NCBI RefSeq assembly: GCF_020382885.2
Contig: NC_058516.1
Location: 9,568,402 to 9,632,401, forward strand
Direction of reading: 5' to 3'
DNA length: 64,000 nucleotides
From: Scatophagus argus
Taxonomy: Eukaryota > Chordata > Actinopteri > Scatophagidae
Each line of letters begins with the position of its first letter. Position 1 is the first letter of the stretch. The notes under the pieces were generated by a model that was not told the origin of the DNA, did no database searches, and was given only the letters and a program-made list of their open reading frames with translations. A program made the position numbers and the translations under genes. Below are positions 36,201-50,600 of this stretch, piece after piece.

Positions 36201-37117
36201 AAATAACATTTTTAGGGTGGGGTTTTGCACTTAAACCACAAGTTTTCCCTCTGCATTTACTCGAAATGATAGAAGACGACTAAGCAGAAGTATTTAATTT
36301 TTTTTTTTGTGAATGTGTGTACTTTTCTCCAAGAGGGTTCACATGTAACATTTAATTTTCTTTGCAGCAAGAAGAAGCAATGACTACAATCAAGTTCAAG
36401 TAAATGTCAAATTGCAGTTGATTGGTCCCCAAATGCTGTAATTTAAATAGTTTTCTTGTGAAAAGGCAGAACAAAGTTGTTGCTCTGTATGTTGCCCAAG
36501 GAGCATACATAAAAACCCCTTCAACAGATTAATAAGCACTGCTGAACGTGAAAAAAAAAAGAAGCTACAGGAGATCTATACAATCAGCATTCTTGAGTTA
36601 TGGCTAAAAACATGTTTTGGTGACCAGAATCAGTTCATCTTTGAGTAAAAATAAATTCCCTCGGGATGTAGAGAAAGAAAAGCCGAAAACATAATGCAGA
36701 GGCACAAAGAAAACTTGACACAAGTTGCATAAAAAAAGAAAGAGCATTCAGGAGGAAGAAAGATAAAATGGGCACCAGGCCAACGAGGAGGCGAGGGAGT
36801 GATGCAGGGAATGATGGATAGGTACAATAATGGAGGGAAGGAGGGAGGGAGCCAGATATTAGGTTGTGAATAAAGCCTGATGGCCAAAACAACGGCTCAG
36901 GTGTCATTAGTCAAGCACGACGACAGCCTGCAAGCAGAAGAGGAACTCGCACACAAACACATACAAGCTCAGTCAAGCACAGCGTGACACAGAGATCCAC
37001 TCTGGCCTACTCAGCCAATTAGGAAGGAGGTGAAGGGAAAGGACTGGGGCACAGAGAGACAGAGGAGAACGATGAGGAGGATGTCAGAGGCGGACAGATG
37101 GAAAGGGAGGAAACGCA

Positions 37118-37137
37118 GAGGGGGGGGGGGGGGGGGG
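37118..37137. repeat. Poly-G tract in a purine-rich stretch
   Basis: A run of about 20 G ending in GCGGCG, inside about 150 bases of GA-rich sequence. It could form G-quadruplex or triplex DNA. Confidence 0.9.
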
Positions 37138-37711
37138 CGGCGAGAAAACTGAGACGAGGGAAGAGAGGGAGAGCAAAAACTGCACGGTCACACCGGTGGG
37201 CGGTAGGTGTGAGGACTTGACGGCTCAGCAGCATCATAGCGAGCCAAACTTCAGCTGCCCCGCATCTAGTCGAAACGCCGTTGCCATGGTAACACACATG
37301 CACGTCTCCACGTCATCGCTGACACGCGGATATCAAAACGCTTCGGCATGAGCTCTTCAGTAACATATTGACGTTTCCACATCCCTGTCCATCTGCACAT
37401 TACTATAATCACAGAGCATTCAGTCTCATTGGATTTCCATAACTTCCCAATATTTTTCCCAATATCTGTGCTTGCTAAAATGGCTGACTACATGATAAAT
37501 GCAGGCTACAAATCAAGCAGCACAGAAGCAGGCAAGTCTCTGCTCTTGTCTTATTAGTCTCTCTCTCTCTCTGTCTCTGGCTGTGACCCTCTTGCACTCT
37601 CTCGCACATAAAACAGGCTGAGGATGTGCCTACTTCGCAGCTTCCCTGCAGGGCAGCAGTCCAAATGTGAAATCAATAGTCTTGTCCCTGCCCTAAGGAG
37701 GGGACAAGCAC

Positions 37712-37712
<1 letters not shown>

Positions 37713-37746
<34 letters not shown>
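37713..37746. repeat. (AT)n microsatellite
   Basis: About 16 AT units. Confidence 0.95.
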
Positions 37747-37752
<6 letters not shown>

Positions 37753-38116
37753 TAAAACACACACATACACACATACATATAGGGGCTCAGGTGGTCTGCT
37801 GCAGTGCTCTCTCACACAAACACACCCATAGTTTTAAACATGATGCAGCACTGCAGCAGCAGACAGAGGCTGAGCGCTGAGGAGAACTAGCCCGACATTA
37901 AAAACCCCTCAGTAAGAATATAAGCACGCCACAGGCTTGTAAAATGTTCATAACATGCTCATCCTCTGTTATCATCTACATCAGATAAATGAAATCATTA
38001 TGTAACAACAGATAGAATTTTTTAACATACTTCTGTTGCTTGGTCTAGCATAACAGGAAGTTCACATCTGCCACCTGTTAGGGAATACAAAGCACAGTAC
38101 ACAGGCAACGCATGCC

Positions 38117-38118
<2 letters not shown>

Positions 38119-38165
<47 letters not shown>
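38119..38165. repeat. (CA)n microsatellite
   Basis: About 23 CA units, the longest dinucleotide array in the window. Confidence 0.95.
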
Positions 38166-38168
<3 letters not shown>

Positions 38169-38435
38169 TGAATAACTCCTGTGTGAACAACACATTGTTA
38201 TTGTAACAAACCAACCATGTACAATGTGCTCTACCTAAAGGCAAAGAGAGAAATATGCAAACCTCTGCACACAGGCCACTAGCAGCTGGGAACGTCTTCC
38301 TCTGTTAATTTACTACGTTTCCCATCTTCCCCCTTCATCCTATAAACCTTTCAGCTGGCCGTTGATTGGCTACTGCTGAAAAGCGTGCCAATCCTGCCAT
38401 CCCTCCGATTTTGGAATGTGTACACACACACACGC

Positions 38436-38640
38436 ATGTAGGTTTTCATGCCCAATGGGGACATTACATTAGACTTACATTCATTTCCTGTAGACTTACT
38501 CAAACCAAAATCACAACTTGCCTGACCCTAACCTTAACCTAAACCTCAAACTCAACCTAACCTTAAAGTCTTCACCCTTAAAGTTAATCATTTCCCCATG
38601 GGGACTTGCATTTTTTCCCCATAAGGTAGGTGAGTCCCAT
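38436..38640. repeat. Interspersed repeat with telomere-like TAACC units
   Basis: Begins with catgcccaatggggacatta, ends with gacttgcattttttccccat and aggtgagtccc, and has a core of degenerate CTAACC/TTAACC units (ccctaaccttaacctaaacc). The GGGGAC/GTCCCC-like ends and core resemble a repeat widely spread in teleosts, so the telomere-like units are part of the element, not a fused chromosome end. Confidence 0.6.
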
Positions 38641-41600
38641 ATGCAACTTATATGTTTGAAAGAGCTGCATGCAACATAATTTCAAGGACCCTTCATTTCA
38701 GAGATGACCATCGCATGAAGGAAGCGGTAGCCATGACGACCACATCACAGAACAATGAACCATCAGCTGTGGTTTCGCATGTGTGATGCACATGCTGAAT
38801 AATACTGACGGCTCAGTGTCAGAGTTAGTAAGCATCTTCACATGACAGGCCCATCCTTAAAACACACATGACACTGACACACACAGCCCACCGCCAACTC
38901 ACAGCCATAAACATTTATAAACCTCTCTGCCTGACACATAAGCCTCTCTACTTCCTGGAGCAGTCCAGCAGGGGAGCAGGCTTCTTCCTCTCAGCCTCAG
39001 GCTTCCATCACCGCTGGGGTCCCGCTTTAAAACCAGGCTTCCTTCCACCTTCCCACTGCTGGGCTATTTTTTAAACACATCATGAGTTGGTTTTCCAAGA
39101 TGAAAATAATACAGTGTGCGTCTGGGACTTTGTCAATTCACATTTTCCCCCCATTAATATCTTCTAGACGTTTTTTTTTTTGTTTGTTTTTTTTTTATTG
39201 GCCTCCCAGACGCTCATTTCTAAACTGACAAGCCAAAGTCTATAACTTTTAGAACATGGATAAGAACATACTCATTCCTAGTCAGAAATGGAAAAATCAC
39301 ATCCAGGTATAAATTAGGAAAAGATCCAAGTAATAGATTTATCTACTACTCCTTGGATACTCATCTACTCTATACAGTACACACTCCTCTGCTTCTGGAT
39401 GGTTGCTCAGTTCTCCACCACTGTAACCAGACTACACCTCACTGTCTCCAGATCATCTGAATTAGCAGGTTTTCCTGAACAATATTAAACTAAACACATC
39501 ATGGAAAACAGCAGACAGTAAGCCACTTTATTCACTGACTGTTGTTCTGCCCTGGGTCAGTTATGGAAGCCATTAACTCCCTGTTGTGAATCGAGTTTTT
39601 GGTATAAAATCTGACACCAACCTATGTTTACTGGGAAAAGGTGAAATGTAAGAAAATAAAATCTAGGTGCTGATGTATGTGGGTTATGTGTGCCTTTTCT
39701 GTGTAAAACCACACAGCCAAGACAGCAGTTTCTGTCAGTAATCAATAGGAAAAATGAGCACGCTATTACTTTAATATCACCACTTAATCATCCATTGCAT
39801 AAACACAAGTGGAAACACTGAGACTCTGGGATGCAGATTCAACACAGATCTGTGATAGTGAGGGAATAAAGACTCACTGTGAGGAGCATCCCTTTGCTCA
39901 ACACCACAACCGCGATTTGCTCTCACATGGTTCTACTTTAGTCAGGAATTATCTCCTTTGGAGAGGAAGAGTTACCCCCGACAAGATCCTCAGAGGCTTG
40001 ACTTCCCTTTCATTTGGCTTTGATTTACAAGGCCTTCAGATGGAGGCTCTGGATTTACCTCACATTACCTAACAACAAACAACAAACACAGGGATCCATG
40101 CAGTAAACCCTGGGAAAAATGCACAGCAGTGACACGAGAGATGATAGCTGGTTTGAGCACATGACGCCTCAGACGTGCGTGTCAGAGATGCCGCCATAAA
40201 ACTGGCATTTGAGACCACCTTAAATAGAACCTCTCTGGCAGCTCTCAACTGCACTTGTGTCAAAATAATAAGAATCTCTGTGGCATTTGTTCATGGCAAT
40301 GTCTACTGGAAGCAACGTCAACACTCTGCTCAGAATTTATTACACGCAGAAAGTTGCATCATTAACTCTCTCCAATTTACAGGGACTCTTACCTCTGAAG
40401 TGGCTTTCCCTTCTTCCTGATGAGGTTAAAGGTCAGATGAAACCAACACTCCACTGTGACTGGGCTCTTATCCCCTGGAAATTTTAAGAAAAGGAAGAAT
40501 AAAATGATTTAGTGTTTATTTCTGAAACTCGTGTAGCAGAACAAAATCCCCATTTTGGCCACATCATCCAAAGCTATTAATCAGTCAAATACCAAACTTA
40601 TGGATCACATGTGCTCATGTTCACTGCACTGCGGGAGAAATCAGAGACTTGGCAGCCGGCAGCTGGAGGAGAAAAGACCGATTTCACTGTCACAAGAATG
40701 CAGGGGGATTAACTATGGAGGGTGCTTGAGCATGAGACTTAAATACGCACAGACAAAAATGACATGCACTGCCAGAGAGAAACTCACTGCAAAGCTCTGA
40801 AAGCAATCAAGTGCAGTTCTCGCTTTATTATAAACTCCTTTCACCATTACAGCGAGATTAAGGACGTGACACATGAGCTGCAGAGGTCTTCTTCTTCATT
40901 CGACTACAAAGCCTTTCACACTCACGCACACAGCTCACTTAATAAGCATGGCAGCCACCACTGGCTAATGATTTCACAACATGAGTCACACCAAAAGTCA
41001 AACCTTGTCAAAATTCTTACTTGTGTACTGGTTGTGAGTCACCTGTCACCACCAGGTTCCAACAGTGCTGTTTGTCATTAGCCTATTCAACAAATCATCA
41101 ACTCATCTTCACACAGCAGTGCTGACTCATACCAGCCTCACCTCATTTTATCTAAAACAATCTGGATGCTGAATCATAGTCTGGTATTAAAATATAATTT
41201 GGGCATGTCACACAGCCGCTTGGTTGGAGGTTACAACATGCTGAGCTGGCAAGGAAATGTCAATGCTATAATTTGGTCACAGTGTGTATTTACTTTGTGT
41301 GTGTGTGAGGGAGGTAGGCAGCTGATATTGTGGCTAACTACTAGGAAGCTATTCCCGCTGGCCTCAGCTGTTCCTTCATTTTTGTGCACACCAACTGTTG
41401 TTCAGCCACTGCATATGTGACCCCCTTTCTGTGCACACAGCAGACAGACTTCTTGTGACAGGGAGAGTGCGTCAAGAAGAGCAGGACTGTGTGCCAAAGA
41501 CACACAATTGCCTTCTCAGGTTACAGATCGCCGCACCACCCCCTCCGCCTCCCTCCATCTCTCTGGTGTAATCTGCGAACAGTTAACGCGCGATATCACT

Positions 41601-44600
41601 CAGTCAACGCAAGGCCATTGAGCAGGTGTTGCAGTGACACATGGATGCGTGCAGCTGCAGTGAACACAGTTGCTCCAGTCACAACAGCGCTGGGGCCCGG
41701 CTGACAGCTGCTCCAGTGCTGAAAACATGGGCAGGGCTGCAGCACATGCACAGACAAACAACTTAAGATCACAAAGTGATGGTTGTACAAAGATGGAGAG
41801 GACAACAAGACATGGCATGCATTCTTCTTTTCAGCCTTACCCTCTACATACATGCATGCAGAGTAAAACTTTCGTCATAGTCAATAAACCAATGCCGCCG
41901 CCTTTCCTGCAGCGACATTACGGTAGCGCATGCGACTTGCATGGGGTATAAAAATGCTCACGTGCACACAAAGCAGATCTGTGTTTATGGAGCCTCTGCA
42001 TTAAGCTGCATAGAGCAACATCCCTTGGGAACACATAACTGCCCAAAAAGGTGCCCTGTGTACCACCTCATTTACAACATTAGTTTCAACAGACTTCTTA
42101 CATGGCCTAGATCGCTGCCCCACTTCAGCAACAGACGAAGGGGAAAACACAGGCTCCTGTGTAGTGGACACAGGTGTGTCCTTGTCCACCCACACTTCCT
42201 CTATTAGCAGCAATCCTTTGGGTAGCTCATTTCCTGTAATGGCAGGAAGTGCGTGTGTGTATGTGTGTTTGTGTGTGTGTGTTGGGGTCGGGGGTGTTGA
42301 TGAAGTCACAGCAGGAAATGAAAGATAGGATTGTTGTAAGGGGAAGCACAGCCAATGAGTAAGGAGGCAGCGGGTGGGGTTTAATGCACGATACAAGTGC
42401 ACAAATCCCTGATATGTGACTTCCACTAATCATAGTGTTAGAAGCAGTTATTTAGTGTGCTAGACTAATCGTCTATATAAAGACACATACTGTAATATAG
42501 GTTTTAGGCTGACCACATAACAGACTTGGGCCAGGCTGACATTAAAGAAGGGCAGAAACGACACACAAGCCACTACACAGCGTCTTTGTTGCTCAGAAAG
42601 ACACACCACATTAACTGGGCAGATCAGCGCGTGTTATAGCACCGAGGCACTTCAAACAACATATGCCCTTCAAACTGATAGTCACTTATGCTATTCATTC
42701 ACAAAGACCATCTGTTTGCCTTTTATATACGATTTTACTGCCAATAAACAACATGAGAAAAAGCGTTATTTTGAATGAAACATCTCCTCTATTGCAAAAC
42801 TTTCAATTTCATAACACAGAAGATTAAACAATGGTATGCATATCAGTCTGATTGTGCACGGTGATGCCGATACTGATACAGTGGGCTGGTATTAGTGCCA
42901 ATACAGACAATTATAAATGGGTTATCATTTGAGTATCAACTGCACATTAAACATTTTCAAAGTTTCAAAGTCTGTCTATAGAGGGGTTGGACTTGGTCCA
43001 GCTGGGACCACATTACAGTAGTGTGGACTGGTAGTTTGATAGGTGCCAGTTCACCTCCAGGGCACTGCCGAGGTGCCCATGAGCAACGCACCAGAACCAA
43101 CTTGAGCACAACACCACCAACCACTATGGCCTTAAAAATTAGTGTGACTACAGTTGGGAATGCACGTCTAGAGATCTGTGCCATCAATGTATTTATTTGC
43201 ATATGCCTCTAGACCTTTTGGAAATGTAATCAGCCATCTTATAAACAGGTTTATCTTAATCACACCTACACAAAAAAAATATCAGAAACATCATGTCACA
43301 GTGACGCAAAATACATTGCAGATGAATGATTAAAGATACATTCCACTCATTCTTGTGTTGCATGACAAGATAGCATCTACAGATGCGATACATGTGAAAC
43401 ATCCAGTGCTGTAATCTGCTTCTACCTTCTGAGTCACAACACAAAATAGATCCCTAATTCACAGATGATCCAAACGCCGCACACTCACTGGAGATGCACT
43501 GATCGGAAACGCCCAACAGCATCTTAATCTGGTTCCTGGACAAGATAAAGTCTCAGAAGCGACCCTGAGAGTTCTCGTAATGGCGCTGAGGTAAACCATC
43601 AGTCAGCTGATTAATGGTTCGCTACAAAGGCGATCCTCACTAGGAAGATGCATTAGTATTGATCAGTGCATTGCTTTTACACCAAGTCAAGTACGGCTCG
43701 TAGCTGCACAGTGAACTGGCTGACCTCTTCGGGAGTTCAATGAAAAAAACCAACAACAAACAGTTCTAAATTTGTCAAATTTCAAATCTGAAAGGCCCTC
43801 GCTTTCTGCACAGGCAACTTCATTGTACAAAAGATACGTTTCACAAGAAAGATACATAGTCATTTGACATGCATGAATTACTATTTATGTAACTGTGAAA
43901 AATAAAGTCAACTGAATTCTTTTATACCCACAGTTGACGATGTACATTGTTACTTGGTTTGTTTTACCAGCTGGTGGTATTAACTTAAAATGTTTTGATC
44001 ATGATTATGATGCCACTTGCCTATTTTGACGCCAACATGATGGGATCCGCTGCTTCAAATATTACAAGATTTTTGGTTTACATGACTGATTGTGTAGATG
44101 AATCATCGGATTAGGTTGAAAATGGGGCATTTTTAAAAGGAGTACATTTGAAGACTGAATACTAACATGCCTGTCTTTGAAGCTGTTTTCCTGGGGAATA
44201 CTAGGGTTTTCAGTGACTCATCCGTGACTAATATTAACACAACTAGCCATTCAGGTCCTTAATTTCATTCAGTGTACATATGCCAAAGTGCCTCTTGGTC
44301 AAGTACTGACATTACACAAACAACCTGGTCTATTTATGAGCTTAACCCCGCTGTGAGGGTGTTCTCAAACTGACCCCCCACTATCGTTGAGTACTTTTTC
44401 TATTCCACTCGCACACAGTGGAGTCTGGTTGCGATTACAAGGAGCTGATCTCCTCTCCTCAGTGGGATTCTCCACGGTCTGTGTAGGGAGCGCTCGTCTC
44501 TGGAAAAACCACACATGGTGGGAATTATGGAATACTGCTGCGTCAGGAATGTTCCCACGATGGCCAGCGGGATCTGATGGAGGTCCCAGTGGCTGCCTAG

Positions 44601-47600
44601 TGGGGTTTATGGGTAATTTAGCACACACACATACAGAGTTGCATGATCAAATACCTCTTGTGTTAGTCTACACTTGGACTTGTTCCTCCTCCTCGTGTTG
44701 GCTCAAAACTGTCCCTTGTGAGCGAGCTGGTCTCATTAAACTGCGAAAGAGTTCAACTCACAGACCTCATCATTAGCACGGCTTGCTCACAGCTGACCAG
44801 CTTACAAGACAGAAATCTCACCTCTCAATTACGCCGCTTGGTTCCAATAATCTCCCGACGGAGATCCTCAACTGCAGCGAGGGGTCAACCGGACTGACCA
44901 CAAATCTGCCAGCGAACCCACACCAAAACCGCAAAGCCGGTCACCGTGCCAAACTCGGAGGCGGATCTCCAGTCGGTCACAGAGAGTGGGGTTGCCTGTG
45001 TGGCACGTGGGCCCGAAATAATCAGGAATCACTCGAGAGTGAAGATCAGCGGCGCAAAGAGATTTGCAAGCTACTCAGTCACTAACTTAACCCAGAGATT
45101 CAATAGAGGCTCAGGCTCACTCAGAGCTGCCAGGGTATTAGTCAATGAGATTTGGCAAGAGGCAGCCACACAAGCACACATACACACACACAGCGCTATT
45201 TTGTGAGATTAAGCCTGCAGGTTTGAGTGACTGTCAAGGGATTCTCTGGAAAAAAATAAAAATGTGTCAATCCACTTCTACCCCGGGTGTTTTTGCTTTA
45301 TTCACTGCAGTTGCTGACTGAAAGATTTGCTTCAATGTCCTATATGAACCCTGATGTTTAAAAAAAAAGAAAAAAAGAAAAAGAAAAAAACTGGAGCAGC
45401 CTGCCAGCGTCAGACCGTGCAACAAACGAACAGCACTAGCTCGAAGCCAAGCGCTGTGAAGAAGTGCAACTCGCAGACACTGGTGGAGGACGCAGAGGAA
45501 AGCGAAGAATGACCTCAGTGTTTCCGAGCTGTTGTATTTCACATGACATCAGCTGCACTGAAGAACATTTTACTGGTTCCCATAAACCCCTCTCTTCTGT
45601 CCTCTCCCTCCTCCATCCAAAAAAACTTTTTTCCTCTCACCATTTCACATGTTTCACCGTATTCTTCCACTTCCCCCAAAGCCTTTCTTGGCAGCCAAGC
45701 GCGAGTGAGGAGTCACTCATGACATGGCGATGTGTGGTGACCCTTGCGGCTCCTTGCTTGGGATGTTATGAATGGGCACTGTGACAAGGGCAGGCTGCTT
45801 TTCCCTCTTGCTTCCCTTTCTTGAGGTTTCACCACACGCTTAAGTACCACAGCTACTTTCTACAAGACCCAAGCTGGGATAACTTTCATGATTATGGGTG
45901 AGGGTGTAGTTAAAAGTCAGAGGGGGGAAACAAAAAAGTAGGCTACAGTGCATATTTAATGGCAAAACAAGCCATTACAGCTCCAGTTTTGTTTTGTTTT
46001 TTTGGTGTACTGCTAGTTTGTGGCTTGAACCGAACACAGAAACACTTGAAACAGTTGGAACATTTAAATAATGTACGAGTGAGCCAGTTTTCTCCTTCAG
46101 TTCACGCATGTGGTGTAGCAGAGTCCCTTCATCTGCTACAATTCAAGAAGATGACAGCCTAAATCCAGCGCACGCTCAGGTCTGGAATCTATTTTCTGTG
46201 CGTGGCAAGATATCTGTTTGTTCCAATGATCCAGGCATGCAGCATTGCTTTTGTAACCACACACACAAAACATGGCACAGCACGATGCTATACTCCTACA
46301 AGAGACACTAGAAGGGAACATTAATGGCTGCATCTTCCTCTGACGTTATTGTATTTCTAAGTGGTACATAAAACAGAATCCTCAGTGGATTTGACTGGAA
46401 TGCACCATGAAGGTCAATGGGTATGGAAAGCAACTGTACAAGCATAAACTCATCTAAACAGAGCTTATCTAAACAATTTGGGCCAAGAGGGAGGCATTTC
46501 ACAGTGGGGCGATGGAACACAGTTCATTTTTGTTTGCGTGTCTGTCTCAAACTCTCTGTATGATGCACTGTCACCAGAGACTGCAAAAAAAAAAAAAAAA
46601 ACACAAACAAACACTATCAACCCTGTGCACACACACAAGCTGCTGTTGTGGTTTCATGAGAACCAGCTGAACTCTGATTCAGGGACACAGCAACTGGTGG
46701 TGCTCATGTTTATGCCTTTGCGCGACGTGCTGTGAAGAACTGGCCATTTCATTTAGTTCAATTAAGGATGCAAAAAAAAAGCACATGTGAAAGCAATACA
46801 GAGAATAGGAAATAAATCCGCTTTCTCCCTCAGTATCCACATCTTACATCAGACAGATCATACATCACCTAGTCAATAATGCAGATTTTTTATACAGCAG
46901 CCACAGAGGCCAGACAGCACATGTATATTTCCTCTGAGTTAGCACTTTTGTGTGCTATTAAAACTACTCTCTCCAGAGCACTCCTGCTTGCCTTAAGCAT
47001 TTTGTGTTTATGTCAAAGAGCCATTATCGTTGGCCTGGCTCTAAAGGCTGTCTATCCACACAGAGAAGCCGCCCCCATACATCAAATCCTTCCCGTAGCT
47101 GTTGCGGCGGCGCTTTAGCTGGACTTTGCAGTGGATTGGAGAGGCAGGTGGAGAAGAGAGAGAAACATGACACCATAAATCGCCTCCTCCACTCTGCGTT
47201 CTACTCACAAATACCTGGTTTGGCTTCAGGAATTCTAGCAGAGAATTCACAGTGGGATGAGATTCCCTTTTTCAACCTCGGATGATAAGATCAGTTTCAC
47301 GGTGAGTACCCAACTTTGTGCAACTTTAAGATAGGTGCACAAAAAAAAGAGCACAGCAAAGAAGCCTTAAGGCTTTGTGGCAGTCACAGAGATGCTGATG
47401 GCATGACCAACAGTGTGACACAGAGTAACAATCAAGGCATTAAGTTTCACAAAAGACAATTTAATACAGAGCCCCTCCATTTCCTGTCACGTGTACTGTT
47501 GAGTTTACAAAGACCCCCCCCCCCCCCCTCCAAAAACAACAGTGAATGGAACAGACCATCTGTACTACGGTAGACGTGTGTGTGTGTGGAGGCAGTGAGA

Positions 47601-50600
47601 ATGGGCCACCTGCCATTGTCAAAGTCACAATGATTAATAGCTGCCTAAGCTGCTTACACAAAATGTACAGTGAAAAGAGGTAGCCAACAAAAGGGACATT
47701 TAACGAATGGACAGTACAGCAGGCCAGACATGGTATCAAAGCAAATCAGAGAAAATATCAGAAAATAGGTCATGGGAGAAGCGGTGTGGAAATAAAGACT
47801 GACAGACAGAGGTGGTTGCATAGTGTAATAGGTGGATCAAGACCCTATTAACAAGATCTAAAACTCTACAGATACACAGGGAGATATGAGAAAAGGAGGG
47901 TTAAAAGTTTCTCCATTAAAAGTGGCCTCGGATGTAATGAAGCCACATGACAGCATTGAGTAAGGGGTGCAACCATCACTTTTTCTCCACTTTAAAACTG
48001 GCTCTCACTGCTTGCAAATTCTAACCCACGGCTAGATGGTTAGATGAGGCTGTCTGAGCGGCGATCACAACATTTCATCACAAAATAACCTCCTGAAACA
48101 TGCTGAAAACTGTCAATCACTAATATCCAGTCGGGTTAAAACTACCCAAAAGTGGACTTTTCCTTTAAGAGTGTGAATCCCACCCGGACTGACCCGTACT
48201 AAAAATGTATCCACTCATGATAGTGCTGCAAGAGAAAACGTTCACCCGATGGCACAGATACGGAAACTAAGATGGGAAAGACATCCAATTGTAGGTCACC
48301 CATGTCTTGGTCTTTGTACAGTGGTGTGTATATGCCTGTGTGCTTGAGTACACCTGCCAGAAGAGGACCCAGATCGTGTGTTGAGAAAAGGGTGCCCTCC
48401 TTCTGCCTACTCCAATCCGCAGTGCAGCAGGAGGGTACAGGCAGCATGGCCATGGTTAAGCACAGGCGGACGATGTGAAACACCTTCCATACAATAATAA
48501 AAAACAATCCCGAAACCGAGGCGTGAGAGACTGAAAGCGCGTACTTTTGCGGACACTTCGAGAAATCAATCATCACAAAAGAAAAGGCTGCGTGTTGATC
48601 TAAGACAATTGATTTCCTGCCATAGAGGGCATTCACATGAGTCTCTCCGTATGTATGAAAAGGCCAACAGGAAGAACAACGCTATCGGGAACAGCAGAGT
48701 CTTTGCCGGCTACAGGCGGTCTGGTTGGCCCATTTGTCTTTGTTTCCAAATGGCAGGGGCAGCTGTCACCAAAGGTCAGCAAAATGTTACCAGAACAAGG
48801 CCCTATAGTGGCTGCAACCACGTGGCTGTGACCAGGGGGGGGCACACCCAGGTGGGAATGGCACACAAACACTTTCTCTCTCATTTTCAGACACATACAA
48901 CACACCCATAATGTGACGTCTTGTTTGGCATCGAGGAGCTGGGCCCTGATGCAGTTGACAGCCTTTTCAACTTTATTCTCCTCCACTCCTAAAACCAAAC
49001 CGAGCCAAGTTACCTCGTATCAGTGGAGATATCAGGTTACACTCTCCCCTCCAGCTCTCCATCAACAGGGTGTGTTGAAGGTGGTGTTTGAAGTGCCATG
49101 CCCCCCCCCTCGCTTTTTGACCACCTACACCCCCGGCTGTAACACAGCCTGGGTAAACTTACACCGACTGCCATCGCCACCCCCAGACTCATCTCTGGAG
49201 CTTTTGTGCACAAAAGTCTTACGCCCAAGGACATGGGTGGATGGATGGGCGGAGGTCAGACATGGCCCTTGCAACTCGCACAACAGAGCCAGTAAAGTGA
49301 CGACAGACGGACAGACCAGCACGCAGTACATGCTAACACACACACACACAAACCAAGAATAGCTTTCGTCTCCAACATGTGGTCTCTGGGAATCATTCCC
49401 CAAGCCCTAAACTTTCTCTGACAACTGTTTTTCTCATCTAATCAACTACATCCCATGGAAATAAAGCATGCAAAAAAATGGATGAAAGGGAGCAGAGGGA
49501 TGAGGGGAGGAAAGCAGAAGGATTGTTTTTATTTTTTTTTTCTTCCCATCCTCATTTGGCAAAACAAGACAGAGTGGGAGAACAGGAAAACCAGAAACAT
49601 GTTATGTATTTTGAGCTGATACTTCTTCCAAAATATATAGACTCTCGTTTTGTTTAATAGCTTGTCTTTTCCAATAGCCAAGTGAAAAGAAAGCTGGGTG
49701 AAGAATCGCTTGCTTTTAAACTCGAGCAGTAAAATGACACGCTCTTATCTAACATATGTTTTACCTCTGTGTCTGGAAATTTAATCCATGACTGAGCTTT
49801 TCATGACTGAGCTGTATACCGTACTGCCTGAATGCAATGACTTCAGTCCACTGAGTAAATGTTTCTTTTCAAGTTGTTCAGGCGTTTGCATCATTGCAAT
49901 CAAATCTTTTTCATGCCATACATGCATTTGACATGAATGATACTGAATCAAACAGGCACTCGTTGCCCTTAAATTATGCGATATTGCAACAACTACTATG
50001 ATAATAACCACGTTGGAATTTAGCCACAGACATAAAGTACGCCTAAAAAAATGTTGCCTTCAAAACTGAGCAAATATTTTCAGTCCTTCCATGGGATGAT
50101 AATTAAGTTCTGAAGAAAAACATTTATAATGGGACACAGGACAGGAAACAGAAACACAATAAAATGCCCAAGGGAACAAACACAAAATATCACTGGGTTT
50201 TCCAGATGTGCTTGTGGCACCACTCATTTTTTCTTGTCCTCTTCTGTGTCTGACAGTAAATGACAGTAAGATAATAACTGAAATCTGACTCGAAACTCCT
50301 GCTTTTTTTCCCCCCCTTTTCCAAAACACATAACAAGCTTGAAGGCATCTGCCTGAGGGGAAGCAACCAGAAGGCCAGCAGTTATTTTCAACCCATTAAC
50401 TGGACTGTAAGCGAATGGGCTGCATTGTTTTCAGCACGGTCTCCATGCCCAGTATAATGTGCTTCTAGTCTAGAGCTTCATGGATGCAAATCAAGCATGC
50501 CTTAAGGACACAGACGGTCTATTATAATGCCACTGTGGGGAATAAAGGATGGACTGAGTGGCTTCTTTTGAGCAGTTTGTTTTGTGTATTCACCCTTGAG

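Noticed and set aside
38519-38575. Interstitial telomere from a chromosome fusion
   Set aside because: TAACC units are degenerate and few, and lie inside a repeat with its own conserved ends.
44387-45206. Overlapping plus-strand frames of about 86-129 codons
   Set aside because: No homology recognised and several overlapping frames of equal quality, as in non-coding DNA with locally higher GC.
48199-48636. 145-codon minus-strand frame
   Set aside because: No recognisable domain, no good splice or start context, Cys/Val-rich random composition.
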